DNA from: Undaria pinnatifida
Lineage: Eukaryota; Sar; Phaeophyceae; Laminariales; Alariaceae
NCBI GenBank assembly: GCA_012845835.1
Contig: JABAKD010000022.1
Span: forward strand, 3,492,444-3,556,443
Length of the DNA: 64,000 nt
Direction: 5' to 3'
In this document: positions 23,821 to 37,400 of the stretch, one piece after another
Layout of the letters: each line of letters begins with the position of its first letter
Position numbering within the stretch: position 1 is the first letter of the stretch
Notes under the pieces: model-generated
Told to the model about the DNA's origin: nothing
The model's input: the letters and a program-made list of their open reading frames with translations, nothing else
Databases searched by the model: none
Translations under genes and position numbers: made by a program

Positions 23821-25196
23821 TACAAGGGCTCCGCGTGGGCGCCGGCATTCGCCGGCGCCCGTGCTTCGGGTAGGGCAGGGCAGCACTTCGACAACTTAAG
23901 GTATAGCTGTCCGATTTGGCATGCATTGAACTTTAAAGTAATGCCAAGAGTGTAATACGAACATGGGATTGTGAAAGTCATGATTTGACAGAAAAAAAAC
24001 GTAATATTATACAACAAAGAAGGCAAGGATAGGCGAAACATAGTATGTTAAATGCGCCGTCAAGTAAAAGGTGGCGTCTATCAAACAAAAATACCGAAAA
24101 GAGTATTATTGAGAACCTGCGTCGCCTCTAGGCGAAACGAAAGAGGCCTTGGCATTAATGAAGAGACTGCACTGCCGTCCCCGTGGCAATGGAGGTTCGA
24201 AGTCGACAGGATGCAAAGTCGGTTTGCATCAAACGTCGACATGGGGCCATGTCAGCCGGCGAGGTTTTGGAATAAGATTGCTTTGTTTGTTACGTGAAGG
24301 CTGTCGCATTGATTGGTCTGCGTGGTTGCGGGCGAGGAGAAAAACGAAGAAGAGGAGGGCGATCTCTCGTTGCGTCGGCGTTGTCTAAGATAGGTGCGGG
24401 GGTGGCTTTGCTCGTACGGGAGGTTGGCGTAGCGCTTCTTCTCTGTTTTTACTCGAGAAGGCGGGATATGTGTGTCTGCTATCTTTGCTTCGTGGGTGCT
24501 TTTACGTTGTCGAAATCGGACGCGTCCCCTCAATACATAATATCCGGAGTGTCTCTACCATGACGACTGCTGATGGTGCCGTGCGTATTTCCCAGAGACT
24601 GACATATTATTTACTGGTAGAAATAATCATATACCTTTCTTTGCAACATTTTTTTTGCTTCATCCTATTTATCATCCCCGCACCACTCTCGCGCTCCCTC
24701 CCAGTAGTAACTCAGATCCGGGGTCACATAGCGGGCCCTCCTCCTCCCTACCCACTTACTTCGGCGCGTGCCTTCATTTTTACCGCGAGGAGAATCGAGC
24801 ATTTTCTTCCCTCGTCGACTCGCGTCGAATTGTACCTAGCAGGCGCTCTCAGCAGTTGATCTCTTTTTTTTTATTGCATTTTTGCAAATTAGGTCATATT
24901 CTTCGTGGTGGGTGTCGAAATCAAGGACAACCGAACGTTGGAGGTATTCGAGGGTAAAACCACTAGACCACCGGGGCGGCCGGCTGACAATTGATTAAAA
25001 CAAAACAGGATCTTTGCATAGGGTTCAAAATCGTGTTGGCAGAAAAACCAAATTTATTTGCAGGAAGCAGCTGAAAGGTCAAGAAACAGGCAACATTTCA
25101 GTTGTTGTTGTTCTCACATTAACTCGCACAATCCAGTCCGTGGTCACAGGACTGGTTCCAGTCACTCTGGAGCAGAGGAATACCCTCAGAGTTTTC

Positions 25197-25577
25197 TGAA
25201 AAATGGGAACGGAGCCTAAAATGAGAACGGACGGTTTTTTTTAGAAAGCAAACCAATTATGTACAACTAAAAGAAAAAAAAATGACAATCCTGTGGGGCT
25301 GTACAGCAGCCTTCGAATGAGCTGTCGCTCAGGCTGGAAGTCCTCGGCATCGCCTCGGTAGCCAGCATCTAGAGAAATCACCATAGAGCCAGCGTATATC
25401 GCTTTTTGCGCCCACCCGAAGGCATGAGATGGAGCATGATCGTTCTGACGAGCTCCTCTCACAGGGCTGGCCGAGGGGTTTCGCAGGATCATTTCGGTTC
25501 TCTGATACACCACATGGTTCTGGAGATAACGCTTGGTTCTCATTTTAGGCTCCGTTCCCATTTTTCTGAAAACTCTG
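25197..25577. mobile_element. MITE inserted in tandem unit 3
   Basis: Inverted ends start CAGAGTTTTC and continue for about 40 bp with one mismatch (GGGAACGGAGCCTAAAATGA). The empty site is visible in units 1 and 2 as TACCCTAGGG. Comparison implies a 2-3 bp duplication (CCT) if two extra T residues at the right edge belong to the element. No transposase frame is present. Confidence 0.75.
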
Positions 25578-25691
25578 TTCCTAGGGGAAAAACACAAACA
25601 ACCCAAGGTGGTACACGCATAAATCACAGCTGACGCAATTCATGCCTCCACCAGAAACATATAAAAGTGAGATCGGGAGTCAGTATACGAT

Positions 25692-26129
25692 GTGCCAGGT
25701 CCATACCGGTGCATACGTCTCATTACTCGCGCCTGGGAAAACCGACTATACCGCTTGCCACCCAAGAAAGACTACCACGTATATATCACACGTAGTATCT
25801 ATCACTACGTATACGCACAACAGACGCAAGTCAACTGGAAAAAAGAAACAAAGAACAAAGAAGAGAAAGGAAAGGAAATGGGTGCATGGGGCCAAGAAAA
25901 AGAAAACAAAATTTTTTTTTGGGGGGTCTACTGGCGAGGCTGCCACCAGAACGGGATGTCACATGTCACGTGGTCTTTCGACGGTCTACAGCAGCAGCAG
26001 TACTACGAACGACTTCCGATACACCCACCGAAGCACGGACTACCGGCCAATTACGCGATCGACAGCTGGCCGTGGTTGTCACGTGTCTCTGTGTTGGGGG
26101 CCCCTGCCCTGCCTCTTGTTGGCTCTTGA
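25692..26129 (+). CDS. Candidate small ORF downstream of a TATA box in unit 3
   Basis: 145 codons, starting 25 bp or so after the conserved ATATAAAAG and TATACG. It contains protein-like segments such as AWENRLYRLPPKKDYHVYIT and YYERLPIHPPKHGLPANYAI. In unit 2 the same frame ends early (about 22,645) and in unit 1 it is frameshifted. Units 2 and 3 differ here by indels of 3 bases, which fits either coding constraint or a CAG-type repeat. A second frame (25,642-26,181) is also open. I recognise no family. Confidence 0.22.
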   Translation: MPGPYRCIRLITRAWENRLYRLPPKKDYHVYITRSIYHYVYAQQTQVNWKKETKNKEEKGKEMGAWGQEKENKIFFWGVYWRGCHQNGMSHVTWSFDGLQQQQYYERLPIHPPKHGLPANYAIDSWPWLSRVSVLGAPALPLVGS

Positions 26130-27540
26130 GAGTGATGCGTGTACGACTAAACTTGCCAACGGCAATCGCACTGCACTTTGAGCTATCTGCTGTAGCTCTG
26201 GTTGCTACTAGTTGCTGCATTATGTGCTAGACGTTTCGCCCTTCGGCTACTGCTGCTACACCTGCTGTTGTGTGTTTGCCAATGTCGTCAGTTGGCGTTC
26301 ATGCTCGTCGTACATACTGCTGTTCTCATCGAGTACGTGCGGGTTTCCTCGTACCTCAACCGTACGACGACGAGCTCAAAACAGAAGGGAGGTGACATGA
26401 AATGGCATGGACAATGGCCACATAGATGCGAGCACAGCGGGATAGTTCGCTGCGAATCAACCGCACTCGTTAATGCCTACAGCAGAGGCTGCCTGGAGTG
26501 TCAGCGGCCGTGCTAAAGCCAGGGCCAAAGGCCGAAGAGACAGCTCTTCTACCTGCTTGGTTCTGCACTTTGAGCTATCTGCTGTAGCTCTGGTTGCCAC
26601 TAGTTGCTGCATTATGTGCTAGACGTTTCGCCCTTCGGCTACTGCTGCTACACCTGCTGTTTTGTGCTTGCCAATGTCGTCAATTGGCGTTCATGCTCGT
26701 CGTACATACTGCTGTTCTCACCGAGTATGTACGGGTTTCCTCGTACCTCAACCGTACGACGACGAGCTCAAAACAGAAGGGAGGTGACATGAAATGGCAT
26801 GGACAATGGCCACATAGAAGCGAGCACAGCGGGATAGTTCGCTGCGAATCAACCGCATTCGTTCATGCCTACAGCAGAGGCTGCCTGGAGTGTCAGCGGC
26901 CGTGCTAAAGCCAGGGCCAAAGGCCGAAGAGACGGCTCTACCTGCTTCGTTTTGTCTCGAAATTCTGTTACGTGAAAGTATCATGATTTGGGAGTTATTT
27001 CGTCACGAAACGTCTTGCCGTCGGTTATTTGTGTCACGAAGTTGTTGGGTATCGTCGGTAAGTTGTGTCACGTTTTAGGTGAACCCACACTAAAATATTG
27101 AATTTCCAGCTGGCAAAACGAGCAGAAACAAAAGCAATAAAATGTCGAGCAAGAAACCAAACGAACTAGTAAAAAAGTACAGCAAAGAAACTAACGCTCG
27201 AGAGTATGCCACCGAAAAATTCCAAACATTATCACGTACCGTTTGGAAATGATGCCAATTTTGTAAATCATTCAGGCGTTGCAGCCATTAAGATTCAACA
27301 ATTTTTATAAAATTCCTCCTCGACACTCGCTCGTCTCGCTCGGCGCCCGTCCGCGTCCACGTCGATGTGTGGAACGGACACGGCAGGGCGAGGGGCGTTG
27401 GAGCCGCCCCCCGAAGGCGGCGCTCGAACGAAGCCATATTCGACCGAGAATTCCAGTTCCGCGAATCGCAAACTTAGGCCGAGACAAAAAACTCCGGACC
27501 AAAGTCCATGACACCAAGGATTGACTCGATATTCAAGGAA

Positions 27541-28423
27541 TGATTTTATATATATATATATATTTATATACATATATGGGCCCACCTACGAACCCGATTG
27601 TACTCCGATGCTGACTCCGAGCTCCTGCTAAGCTCAGGAGCGTAGGTATGGGTAGCGCGATAAGTTGCCAAGACACCACCCTATCGTCTTATGATATGTC
27701 CTCTTGCTTGCATGTAAATTCGAAGACAAGCTTCTCGTAGAAAAATGTGCTGAATTTTGCGCATCATGTAGGCAAGAAAAAAGAAAACGTGTGATGACTA
27801 TACATCGAAGCAGTGACCTCATAGGACCATGAAGAAAGTGTAGCCATATATATTCGGCTGCTATATATACTCGAGTGCTCCTCGGACTTATTATAGACTA
27901 TGCTTTTTCTTATTGCTAATAAAAAAAAAAAGGCTGATTATGCTAAAAACCATGCGGCCATGCGGGCATGCGGGCATTATGGGCCTGACCCTACCTGGAA
28001 GGCGTTATTCACTCTCGACATACTGCCTACACAAGTATAGACTAATAAGTGTATCATACGTTAATTTAGGTGTGAATGCATACTTGTATTATATCGTATC
28101 TATCACCAGGTACTGCTGTTTTACTTATATTTTTACTATTGAATACTCCGGAGTACCTGGTACTATTTTACTGCTCTATCTGAGCAGTACCCTATCTATG
28201 GTGTCGTTTTGGCCGGCACGTTCCCATAGGTTTCCATACGTTTGGCCTTGCATACGGGGTAGGGGGGAAGTAAACACCCACACCCGTGATTACGAGGCTG
28301 TTTCGCTGTGTTGTGTCGTGCCACCCGGACTCGTTAGCCCTTGTTGACTGTATCAAGCCCCTATCGCCGCTTTAAGCGGCATCCAAGTTCACAGTGGAGT
28401 CGCTTGCCTCCCCCACCAGGTCC
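27541..28423. other. Intergenic stretch before gene A
   Basis: Holds a (TA)n run (about 27,548-27,580) and one TACCAGGTAC (28,153, reverse strand). No exon with acceptable splice sites was found. The promoter of gene A should lie here, but no TATA or CCAAT box could be assigned with confidence. Confidence 0.3.
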
Positions 28424-31400
28424 ATGGCTGACTCGGCTTTGCGGAAGAAAGGCTGCTGGCTTACGGTGAGATAGTTTTCGCTGTGTACCAGCATTTCTTG
28501 CCGAAAGCACAGCGAAGAAAGCAAGTCGAACGTTCTGTGGATATTTCAAGCAGGCAACAGCGGAACAAACGTCCACGGTCTGCCCCTCTTCCCGACTGCC
28601 GCTCTTGATACAGGATCATGCGGACATTCCCGTGCCCCCTTCGAAGGAAGACTTTGTCATGACTGGGAACCTGCAGAAGCGACGAGGAGGATTCGGCAAG
28701 ATGTCCCAGCAAAGATGGAAGAATCGATGCTTCGTTCTCTTGAAAACGGGCAACTTGTGCTATTTCCAGGTTGGTGACGAACTTGATCGACTACCTGTGG
28801 TCTGTTGCTGTGACGTTTGGTAGACTTTGAAAGCAAGCACTTCGCCCTCGTCTCTGCCGCCTACTGTATGTTGCCCACCGGCTGCCGCCCCACACAACCC
28901 AGCGGCTGTCCTTCTTGATCGTTTATGTGTTTCTATGTTTGATCAATATAATCCAGTTGAACTACCCTTCGGCGATTCCCGATCTGACAATTGGTGCGCT
29001 ATATCAGGCGGGTTCGTTCGACAGCGTGAACTTTTGCGACCCACCGCGGGGGATTCTGACGCTCGATGAAGATGTCGTCATGTCCAAAATCACCCGACCA
29101 GACGGAGACTACGCTGGCGACGCGGCTTTGGTCATTCAAGGAGGAGGGCAGAGATGGAAGCTTAGCTCGGAAGTACCGGGCGAGATCAACCGCTGGGAAG
29201 AGGTGAGTGCGGGTTCTGTCGTTGGGCACTTTGTGAGCACCTGTGGGATGGTCTGTGCACTGCGCACATACCTGGTAGTCCATAATAGGTGAGCACTATC
29301 AAACTCGTAGCAGCAGCACTTTGCCGCACCGATTGCGCCGACTCGGCCTCCTGCGTTGACTGCCGACTGCCGACTAAAGCCGATCGGTGTCTGGCGATTG
29401 GCGACGGACTCTCATGAGTACAAGCGTGCGTTCAACACACAAATGGGTTACAGCGTTTTCTTGGCTTCACACTGAAAGTGGACCTTCCCAATCAGCGCCA
29501 GTTTTGCCGGAACAGTCAGCAGTTGGCTGAAAGTGTGGCATCGTTTTCGTGACCTCGTCTTGAGAACAAGCGAACGAGCTATCTGTGTTGATGCTGGTAG
29601 TATAACAGTCAGTACCAAAAAGGGGTCCAGAGTTGCCATTAACGGGTCCTGGATCCCCCACCCTCACCCCCCCACTGCAGGCCCTGCGATCGATGATAAA
29701 AGGATTGACAACGTCCGTTCGGATACCTGTCAGCTCCATGCGCTCTCCAACGTTTTACCCGGCGGCCAAGACGGTTCCAAGGGGCGAGCAGCAGCAAACA
29801 CCCACTCGCTACTCCCCCACGAACGGGGGTGAGAGCACTTGCGTAGTTTCCACGTATATACTTGTACGCGTATCGTACACCTGGTAACAGGTACCGTATT
29901 ATACAACACAACCGTACATCAGCAGCAGCAGTGGATACGAAGCATGTTGACTGTTGACGTATGTAGTTATGAAGCCTTGATGATCCGATGTGATTGCTTC
30001 CTATATACCAGGTGTATGTGAATCCGTTTCCCGTTCAGCTTTTGACACCTTGATGCGTTCCACGTGGCAAGCTTGAGCGTGTCCCTTCTGATGTATATAC
30101 CTGCTAGATACAGGGTGGTTTGCCTCGGTGGTTGCGCAACGAACGTTGAAGGCTCACACTAATGTAAGCGTATTCCGCTGTACCCACAGGTGTATGATGT
30201 GTATGTGGTCGTATGATATGTACAGGGGCAGTGTATCATGGCACACCGTTCCTACAATTGAGCGAACGACCTTCCGTAAACTTCGTGCCACTACTGCTGT
30301 ATACTTCGAGTATGTATATATGTACATGTATAATTGTGATTTTTTTCTTCCTTTTGGGCACATCTCTTCGTGCTCGCACCTTTGTCCCAAACGTCGGGTG
30401 GGGTGGGCACAATTCGACCGTCGGGCTCATGTTGCCGGAGGTTCGGGCGCGATCCGTGCAGTGTGTCGCACGTGGCAAGCCTTTTAAACTTTTTTGGCCT
30501 TGGGCACACGTTAAGGCATATCCCCGGGTTTCCGCAACATCCCCGGGTTTCCGCAACATCCCCGGGGATTGGGTTTCTGCATACCCTATCCCCGTGTACG
30601 CATGTAAGATTTGGATGCAAACCGGGTTTTCTGCTCATAGGGGGTACACGCACATTTCCCTATTTTTGCACAGAGCACCACGCGACGATCCTGTCTACCA
30701 GCAGCAGTCCAGCCCCGAAGCAGCAGCAGCCTGCAACTCTATGCGCGTGCGGCTGCTGTTGTTGTAGGTGATTACTTTGGTCGGAGCCTGCGATGCTCTA
30801 CCCGCCTATACTATCTTTCGCTGCTGCTGCTTCTGCTGCTTCTGTCAAGTGTCATGCCGGCGTAAAGTGTAAGGATCGTTTGAATATCGCATTATTACTC
30901 AAACGGTCCTTATATTTATGTTCATGTTGGTGTTCTTCTTATATGACACCGTATCATACCAAGAGAGCACAACGCTTTTAGTACAAACTCTACCCCACAG
31001 CAGCAGCGGTAGGCAACACTACTATTTATGTAAGATCGCAGATGACAGACAGCAGACAACATGTATGTTGTGGAGAGCACAACGCTACAACCCTGCTGCA
31101 CAGCAGCAGCGGTAGGTGACACCATTCATGTGCGCTTGGCGTGTCCTCGCTATGCTGCGGCGAGTTGCTTGTGTCGGAGCCTGTTATAATTTGTCACCCC
31201 ACCATACCGCACGTTTCTGCTGTGCTGCCGCTCTGGGTGCGCGTGTCCATCGATGCGGAAACACAATAGGGAAGTTTGTAATAGTAACAATCAGTTTAGA
31301 TATCCACCCATCCCTATACATTTACGTCCACAGAGGCAGTTCTTCAACGAGTATTTTTTGTGTTTTTTTGCGAAGATCGCAGATGGCAGACAGCAGACAA

Positions 31401-34400
31401 CGTGCGGAGAGCAAAACGCTACAGGTAGGACCATGTGCGTGCGCGTGCTGTATCCTCTCTATACGGCGACGAGTTGCTTTTTTTGTCATAGCATATGCCA
31501 CGTGTTATTGTCCTCTTGCTCCCTCGTTCTCAATACGTGCCGCATCTCACGCCACACGTGCCCCTTCTCGCTTGCTGGCGGTCGCTAATAAGCTGGAGTT
31601 CGATTTGTGACGTACGCTCTTCTCGAAATCATACATATCATACAAAATGAGTTATAATTTCCACGCACAGATTGAGCTGCCTCACCCGCCCCAACCCCGC
31701 CCCAACCCCTCCCCCCCCATGACAACTTTTTTTCTTTCTTTTTTCTTTTTTCGTTCAAAACCGTCAGATTTATCCCCTTGAAGGATTTATAGTTTCCCGG
31801 CACAAATTGAGCTGGCCCGCCCGTCCCCCCCCCCCTTCCCCCCCCCCTCCCCAACCCCGCTCCCTTTTGATCAAAACCAGGCCCCCACGTCCTTCAAAAC
31901 TCCGCCCTCCCCTCACCGGTTATTCGACTTACAGGATTCACTTGATAAACGGATGCATTTATTTCCACAGCTGTCAGATTTTGTTCCCCTCAGAAACGGG
32001 TTTTATAGTTTCTGCGCACAGACTGACTAACATCACCCTGTTGACCCTGATAGCTACACTGTAGTTGCAAGGGGAGTCGCCGACCTATATCCTTAATGAG
32101 GACACACAACCCGTAATACGCGCGATCGGAGTATCACACATAGCTTGCAAAGATGAGTTTCGAAAATATATTCGATCTCACAGCTGGAGTGTATTTTAAT
32201 TTTTATACTTCGAGGTGAGTTTCGACAAAATATTCGATCTCACAGCTGGAGTGTATTTCATTTTTTATAATATCATACGGTGTAAAAGTTTTGTGTGTGT
32301 TACCAAGTGGTGCTGTGTGTGTTTTATCAAGAGCAGATCGGTCGTGGGCACGTCTAAATCGAGTATACCCCAAAAGTGCCAAAAGTACTGCTATTGAGTA
32401 CACCCAAGCAGTACTTTTTTGTGCGTGTGAAATGCGAATTCATCATTTTTCCGGACAGTTTTTTTTGTATATGTACGATATTACAAACAAAATGGTAATC
32501 GCGTCGGGTAGTGAAAATAATGTGTCCTTGCGCCACTCCCCTAGGCACTCCCCGGAGGGGAACCTCGTATGTATATTAGCGAAACATAGATGTACCACGC
32601 AGCTTGCAAAGTTGAGTTTCAACCATTCAATCGGTCGTATACACAGCTGACGTTTTTTATTTTTTGGCAAGTTTGGGCGGAAATGCAGGAATAGCGCTCC
32701 GTGTATCTTCGTGTGTTGTATCGCATTCTGTATCATACCTGGTAATGTTGATATGTACCGCTGTACCTCTGGCTGTATAATCGGTTGCAGGAAAGCCCGG
32801 TCGATAGGCCTCTGCATCAGCCACCAACCTACCAGGTACCATGTCTACCGGTAATCTACCAGGCATTACATTTTGGGCAGTTCATTACAAAGCAGAATGC
32901 ACACGCTACAAACTTGAGTCTTCTCCTGGACCGCGCACCAATTTGAACCTCATTCTCCTGCAGTCACACGAACAGAGTTGTTCAATTTTACCGCACGGCA
33001 ACTTCTACTACCCGTAACGGTGAACGTTTATACCAGGTCATTATGTACGTATTCGTATACTTTTCCCTGGAAACCATCTCAATATCGTACATGTGTACGT
33101 ACGAACTGTCTCTAACGACGAACGGCACTTGAAATTTTGCGTGTAGGCATGTCGCCAGCCTTCATGGGACCTGCGATTGGAGATGGCGCAATTGTAGGGG
33201 TGAACCGACCAGGCGTGTGGGATTTAATTTTGGCCCTGGCGGTGGTGGACTTGGTGTGCTACTTCCTTCACAAACACGAGGTGAGCGATTACCTCGCACA
33301 GCAGTGTACTTGCAGCTTGGCACGAGGATCTGTAGAGGGGCATGCATAGAGATGGTGTGCTCTGCAAGGGATAGGCACTCGGAATTGTCGGTCCCGAGTC
33401 CCGAAGAAAACATAAAACGTACAGCAGTGGGGTGCTATCATGCTGGGCGTCTTCAGCAAGTGCTTTTGTGTGCGCAGCATTTCCCCCTTTGGTAGACGCG
33501 TTTAGGCACCATTCGGCACAATACCATCAAACCACGTGGTGTTCACTAAAATTGGCGTATGTGCATCACATTGTAAGTAGTTTGATATGTGCCAGGGACT
33601 TAGTACGAAGAATTATTAGCAGTGGTTACACTGGAGGGCGCTGCGCAGTCCTGCTCTTCCAGTTAAACGGTTTCAATACATCTCTCATGGTTCAATCGTC
33701 GTATATATCCAGGCCGAGTTCGAGGTGTTTTATGGTGCTCTGTGTCTAGCGAATCTGGTGGTTGGGTGGGGCATGCTGAGGCGCACATCGCCAGCCTCGC
33801 GATATCAAGGCACCGCAGGTGTGCCCCTCATCCATGGGGACGACGTGGGACCCCTCAGGATCGCCTTGAGGAGGCGCTTCGCCGGGAAAAAAGATCCGCG
33901 GCCACTTTCAATTGGAGATGTGGGAGAGGTACCGTGTGGAGTACCAAGCGCGAGGTAAGCTTTCTAAACGATGGATCGTGTACTTTCCACGGCCGATTTG
34001 TCAAGTCTAATCTGACGAGACCGTGACCCTCTAGCCTTACCATGAACCCAAAAACACTTCCATGTGGTATCGACATAGCGTTATCATACCAGCGCAGAGC
34101 TTTGTCGTTGGGTATGATGTGCGACTCTTACGGCCATTCCTAACGAAAGCAAAAAATGTCAGTAATCGTGACGAAGCAACTTGTCTTTTTCGCCAATCGT
34201 GATATGTCAGGAATCCGGACTTCATCGTTTTTGACTTTTTTTTTTTGTTTTCGAAAACACCACGTCTCGGAATTTCAAAATGTCAGGAATCGTGATTTTT
34301 TGTCAGGATTCGTGGTATTTGCGGTCGTCAGGGGCGACCCTTAGATGCGCTCAGCGTAGCCAATTGAACCAAAAATGTGGATGGAACGACGAGAGCTTGC

Positions 34401-37400
34401 TAGGCCATTTCTTACACAGTCGGATTAGTCAGTCGAAAACGATCTTTTTCGACTATAGCCCAAATCGGGCTTGCTTACACAGTCGAAAAAGACAGGCGAA
34501 AAAGAGCTTTTTCGACTCAACTTTTTTCGACTGAATTTTCCGACTGGCGGATCCATGTTGAACCCATCGCATCGCTCGTCCCACCACCAAACACACACCC
34601 ACACGCCCAAACACCCATACCAGGTACCACGCAGCAGTATCATGCAAAAGCGCCGAAGCTGGCTTGGCTATCACTGCTGTTGCTTCTCGCCGCAAGTCAG
34701 CGTGGCGCATTCCTGGCTCCGCTCTCGCCGGCAGCGTTTATCACACGACGGCAGCAGCCCGCGGTATCGATGCCATTTTGCCAACATCGGCTACGCCTGC
34801 TGTAGCTTTGGCGGCTCTCTGCTGAGTGTAACGCCACGAACGTAGCTTTGGCGGCTTTCGGCTAATCCCAACGCCACCAACCCGCTTGGACGAGGGTTCG
34901 TCGCTCGCAGAGTACGCGTTACTCGCGGACAACGCGCGAAGCACAGAGCTGCCAACCGATTTTCCACTGCCATACAGCAGTAGTACTCCCTCACACCAAC
35001 CGCCTCCATTTCTAGGAGCACAGAAACTAGAAAACCGACTCGACTGACGAGAAGAATAAAGACCAGAAGAATGTAGTCAAAAAAGGAGTCCAGTCGAGAA
35101 GGGCCGATTTCGACTGACGGCATCCGACTGTGTAAGAAATGGCCTTAGACTACTCGTTTGCTCTTTTCGCGCCTGGTCATCCGTCGACTATGTCGATGGA
35201 CTGACGTGTTTATCGTACAAAATCCAACCCGTGGGGGGCGGTCAGTGTTATTTGCATCCGCACTCTTCGAATCAAACTCCTAGTTATCCCCTGATTCGGG
35301 ATTTGGGGGGTGTAGCGACAATGTTGGTGGCCGTACTCTACCCATGTACCGTCCCCGTCCTTTTCGACAGCACCTGTAGTCTGGAAGTACGACACCGTCT
35401 GTTTTTGATGCCTGAGTTGATGGATGTGGTGTAGCGCTTGAAAAAACTTGACCCCTACACCGATGACCGACCGACCCCGTTTGTGCCGCAGCACAACAGT
35501 GGAACACTACGATGGACAGCCTGGGAATTTGAGCGCAACGCGTCATTCATGGAGTAATGGGGATAGCTCCATCTTCCGTGTACGGAGCAAGGGATACATG
35601 GTGGACAAGACGAAGGTGGCGCCGGGTGAGCTGTGCTGGAAACCACATCAGAGCAATACTGGACCTACGTGTTAATGGGTTGTTGCTGGTCACGCGAACA
35701 ACACGCACCTCTTCACACGGGATGCGCTCATGCCCTTTGCGCCGCCGATCTATAAAATGGTCGCAGAACCATCTATTGAAAAATTGACGTGCGCGATTAC
35801 AAAGATACCTTGGTTGCCTAACGCGATATTTACCCGGCTGCCATATATTCGGCGCCAGCCTTGCCGCCAGCAGTATGCGCGTAATGCATATGCAAGAAAC
35901 TCACTCGCCGTCCCAAATTGTGTTTCAGCCGAGTCGCTGTATGACATGGTGGGGATGGACATCTTCGCGACGGAAGCCCGCGTGGGAAACATGGCAAACG
36001 AGATTGTCCTGGATTCCATCAAGAAGGATCTGCCTAAGGTTGATGTTCCTGGGGTACCTCCATTGCTGGTCATAAACGTGCAGCTCCCGTCTGCACCTCC
36101 AGCTCTCATGTCCTCCGCGGAGGATGGGCCGGGATACCAGGTTCGTTAATGTGTAGCTTTTTTGGTATTTGCGATGCTGCTCCCTTTAGTCTCTTTACGT
36201 AGGGCACGGTTGAAGCTGCAGTCGGCGGTGAACTTGAACTTGACGCCCTGGTGTTGGCGTTGACAGTGTCTTGTTAGGCCAGGTCGACGACGTATACTTC
36301 CTAATGAATTGGTCGTCGAAACTTGGCCGGAGGTGACGATGACATTAGAGGCAGCGCGCAGCACATAAGACATAGGCTTCGAGAGTAATGACGAGTTCCT
36401 TGTGCCGGCAGCTCTCTGCTCAACACGCCCACGCCGACGAGAGACAACGAAAGCCACTCATACCGCTGAGAGGGTTGGTCTTCAGACGAAAGGCTCTACA
36501 AGATTATATTTACGAGTCGGGGTTTGAACCTCCGAAAGCGACGAAGGCAGCGAAATGAGACGAAAACCGGGTGGTCTACAGTGGGTGGTTGTCATCGTTT
36601 GGCCGAAACGAAGTGTACCGGTATACAGTTGTACCGAGTACCTTGTCGCGAATAGGACGAGTGTTATTAATAGCATTTAGCGAGGCGGGTGGACACGGTA
36701 AAAAAAATAGCACCATTAGTAGCGTTTTCTGGGGGGTTATTCCGCCGCCTGTGGCTCGTGGGCATATGGGCATTCAATTATAGAACAAGACAGAATCCTG
36801 GTCCAGTATTCATATTTGATTCCAAGGAATTGTCACGCTTTCCTGTTGATGTTGTTGGCCTAAATCATTGACGTTTTTCGAGTTTCGAATGAGAAACAAT
36901 AATATGCGGTGGGTCAGACAAGTATTTCATATATGGCCGTCCGTGGGATGGCAACACTAGAGGTGTTGTTTGTAAAAGAACCGGAGAAAACTGCATGCGA
37001 CAAAATCACGGCTCTACGCAAAGACCCCGAGTGCATCGCGAGCACGTGTATCGCGTGACCTGGTACCACACTTCGCAGCCACCCTCTATATGCCAGCACG
37101 AGTTATTTCTGTAACATTGCAACCAACGGGAGTGTTCAGTAGGGCTGTGTTTAACGTCCCCCGATGGCATTGCCTCTAGGCCGCAATCGGTCATGTGGTT
37201 TAAGGGTGACTCCTCGAGTTCTCCTGAGGGCGCCCACCTCCATCCGCTGCGTTTTGCTTCAAGTATCCAATGCCTTGAACTTCTGTGTGGCCTTGAATAT
37301 TATTTTCTCGCATCGCTCGCTACGAATGGTTGTCCCGACACCCGATCCTTCCGCGCAGTGTGTGCTGTATTTTCGCCTGAAAGCTTCTACCGCGCTAGCA

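Larger units (their letters stand above)
17344..27540 (+). repeat. Tandem array of three 3-3.7 kb units
   Basis: Three head-to-tail units start at 17,344, 20,868 and 23,821, each with TACAAGGGCTCCGC. All share the same block order: CGCCGTCAAGTAAAAG (17,565; 21,102; 24,055), GGACGCGTCCCCTCAAT, a conserved TATA-containing segment (ACATATAAAAGTGA at about 19,238, 22,309 and 25,658) and a terminal CGAAGGCGGCGCTCGAAC. Units 2 and 3 are closest. Unit 1 has an extra block of about 455 bp (about 18,538-18,992) of GC-rich GCTGCGCTGAGCTG-like repeat. Unit 3 has a MITE (25,197-25,577) and an extra copy of a roughly 390-bp sub-repeat. Confidence 0.85.
23821..27540 (+). repeat. Tandem unit 3
   Basis: 3.7 kb. 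It carries the same start hairpin (23,837-23,860), the MITE at 25,197-25,577 and two tandem copies of the roughly 390-bp sub-repeat (about 26,170-26,545 and 26,568-26,935). It ends in a (TA)n run near 27,548-27,563, after which similarity to the other units stops. Confidence 0.75.
29829..33146 (+). other. Intron 4 of gene A, filled with repeats
   Basis: 3.3 kb between donor G/gtgaga and acceptor gtgtag/GC, with matching phase on both sides. It contains the right inverted-repeat arm (30,309-31,614), its outer block (about 32,275-32,600) and two micro-ORF repeat copies (32,153 and 32,215). It also holds C-rich tracts (31,680-31,860) and a TACCAGGTAC (32,830). Confidence 0.7.

Noticed and set aside
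17562-24297. 81-codon frame repeated in all three tandem units (17,562; 21,099; 24,052)
   Set aside because: The units are nearly identical at DNA level, so an open frame in all three is not independent evidence. No domain and no start or splice context.
35231-35434. Plus-strand ORF in intron 6 of gene A, considered as an extra exon
   Set aside because: Exons 6 and 7 join in phase without it, and it has no matching splice sites.
36500-36590. Possible tRNA on the minus strand (T-arm-like GGTTCAAACCCC)
   Set aside because: The T stem has a mismatch, and no D arm, anticodon arm or matching acceptor strand is present upstream.
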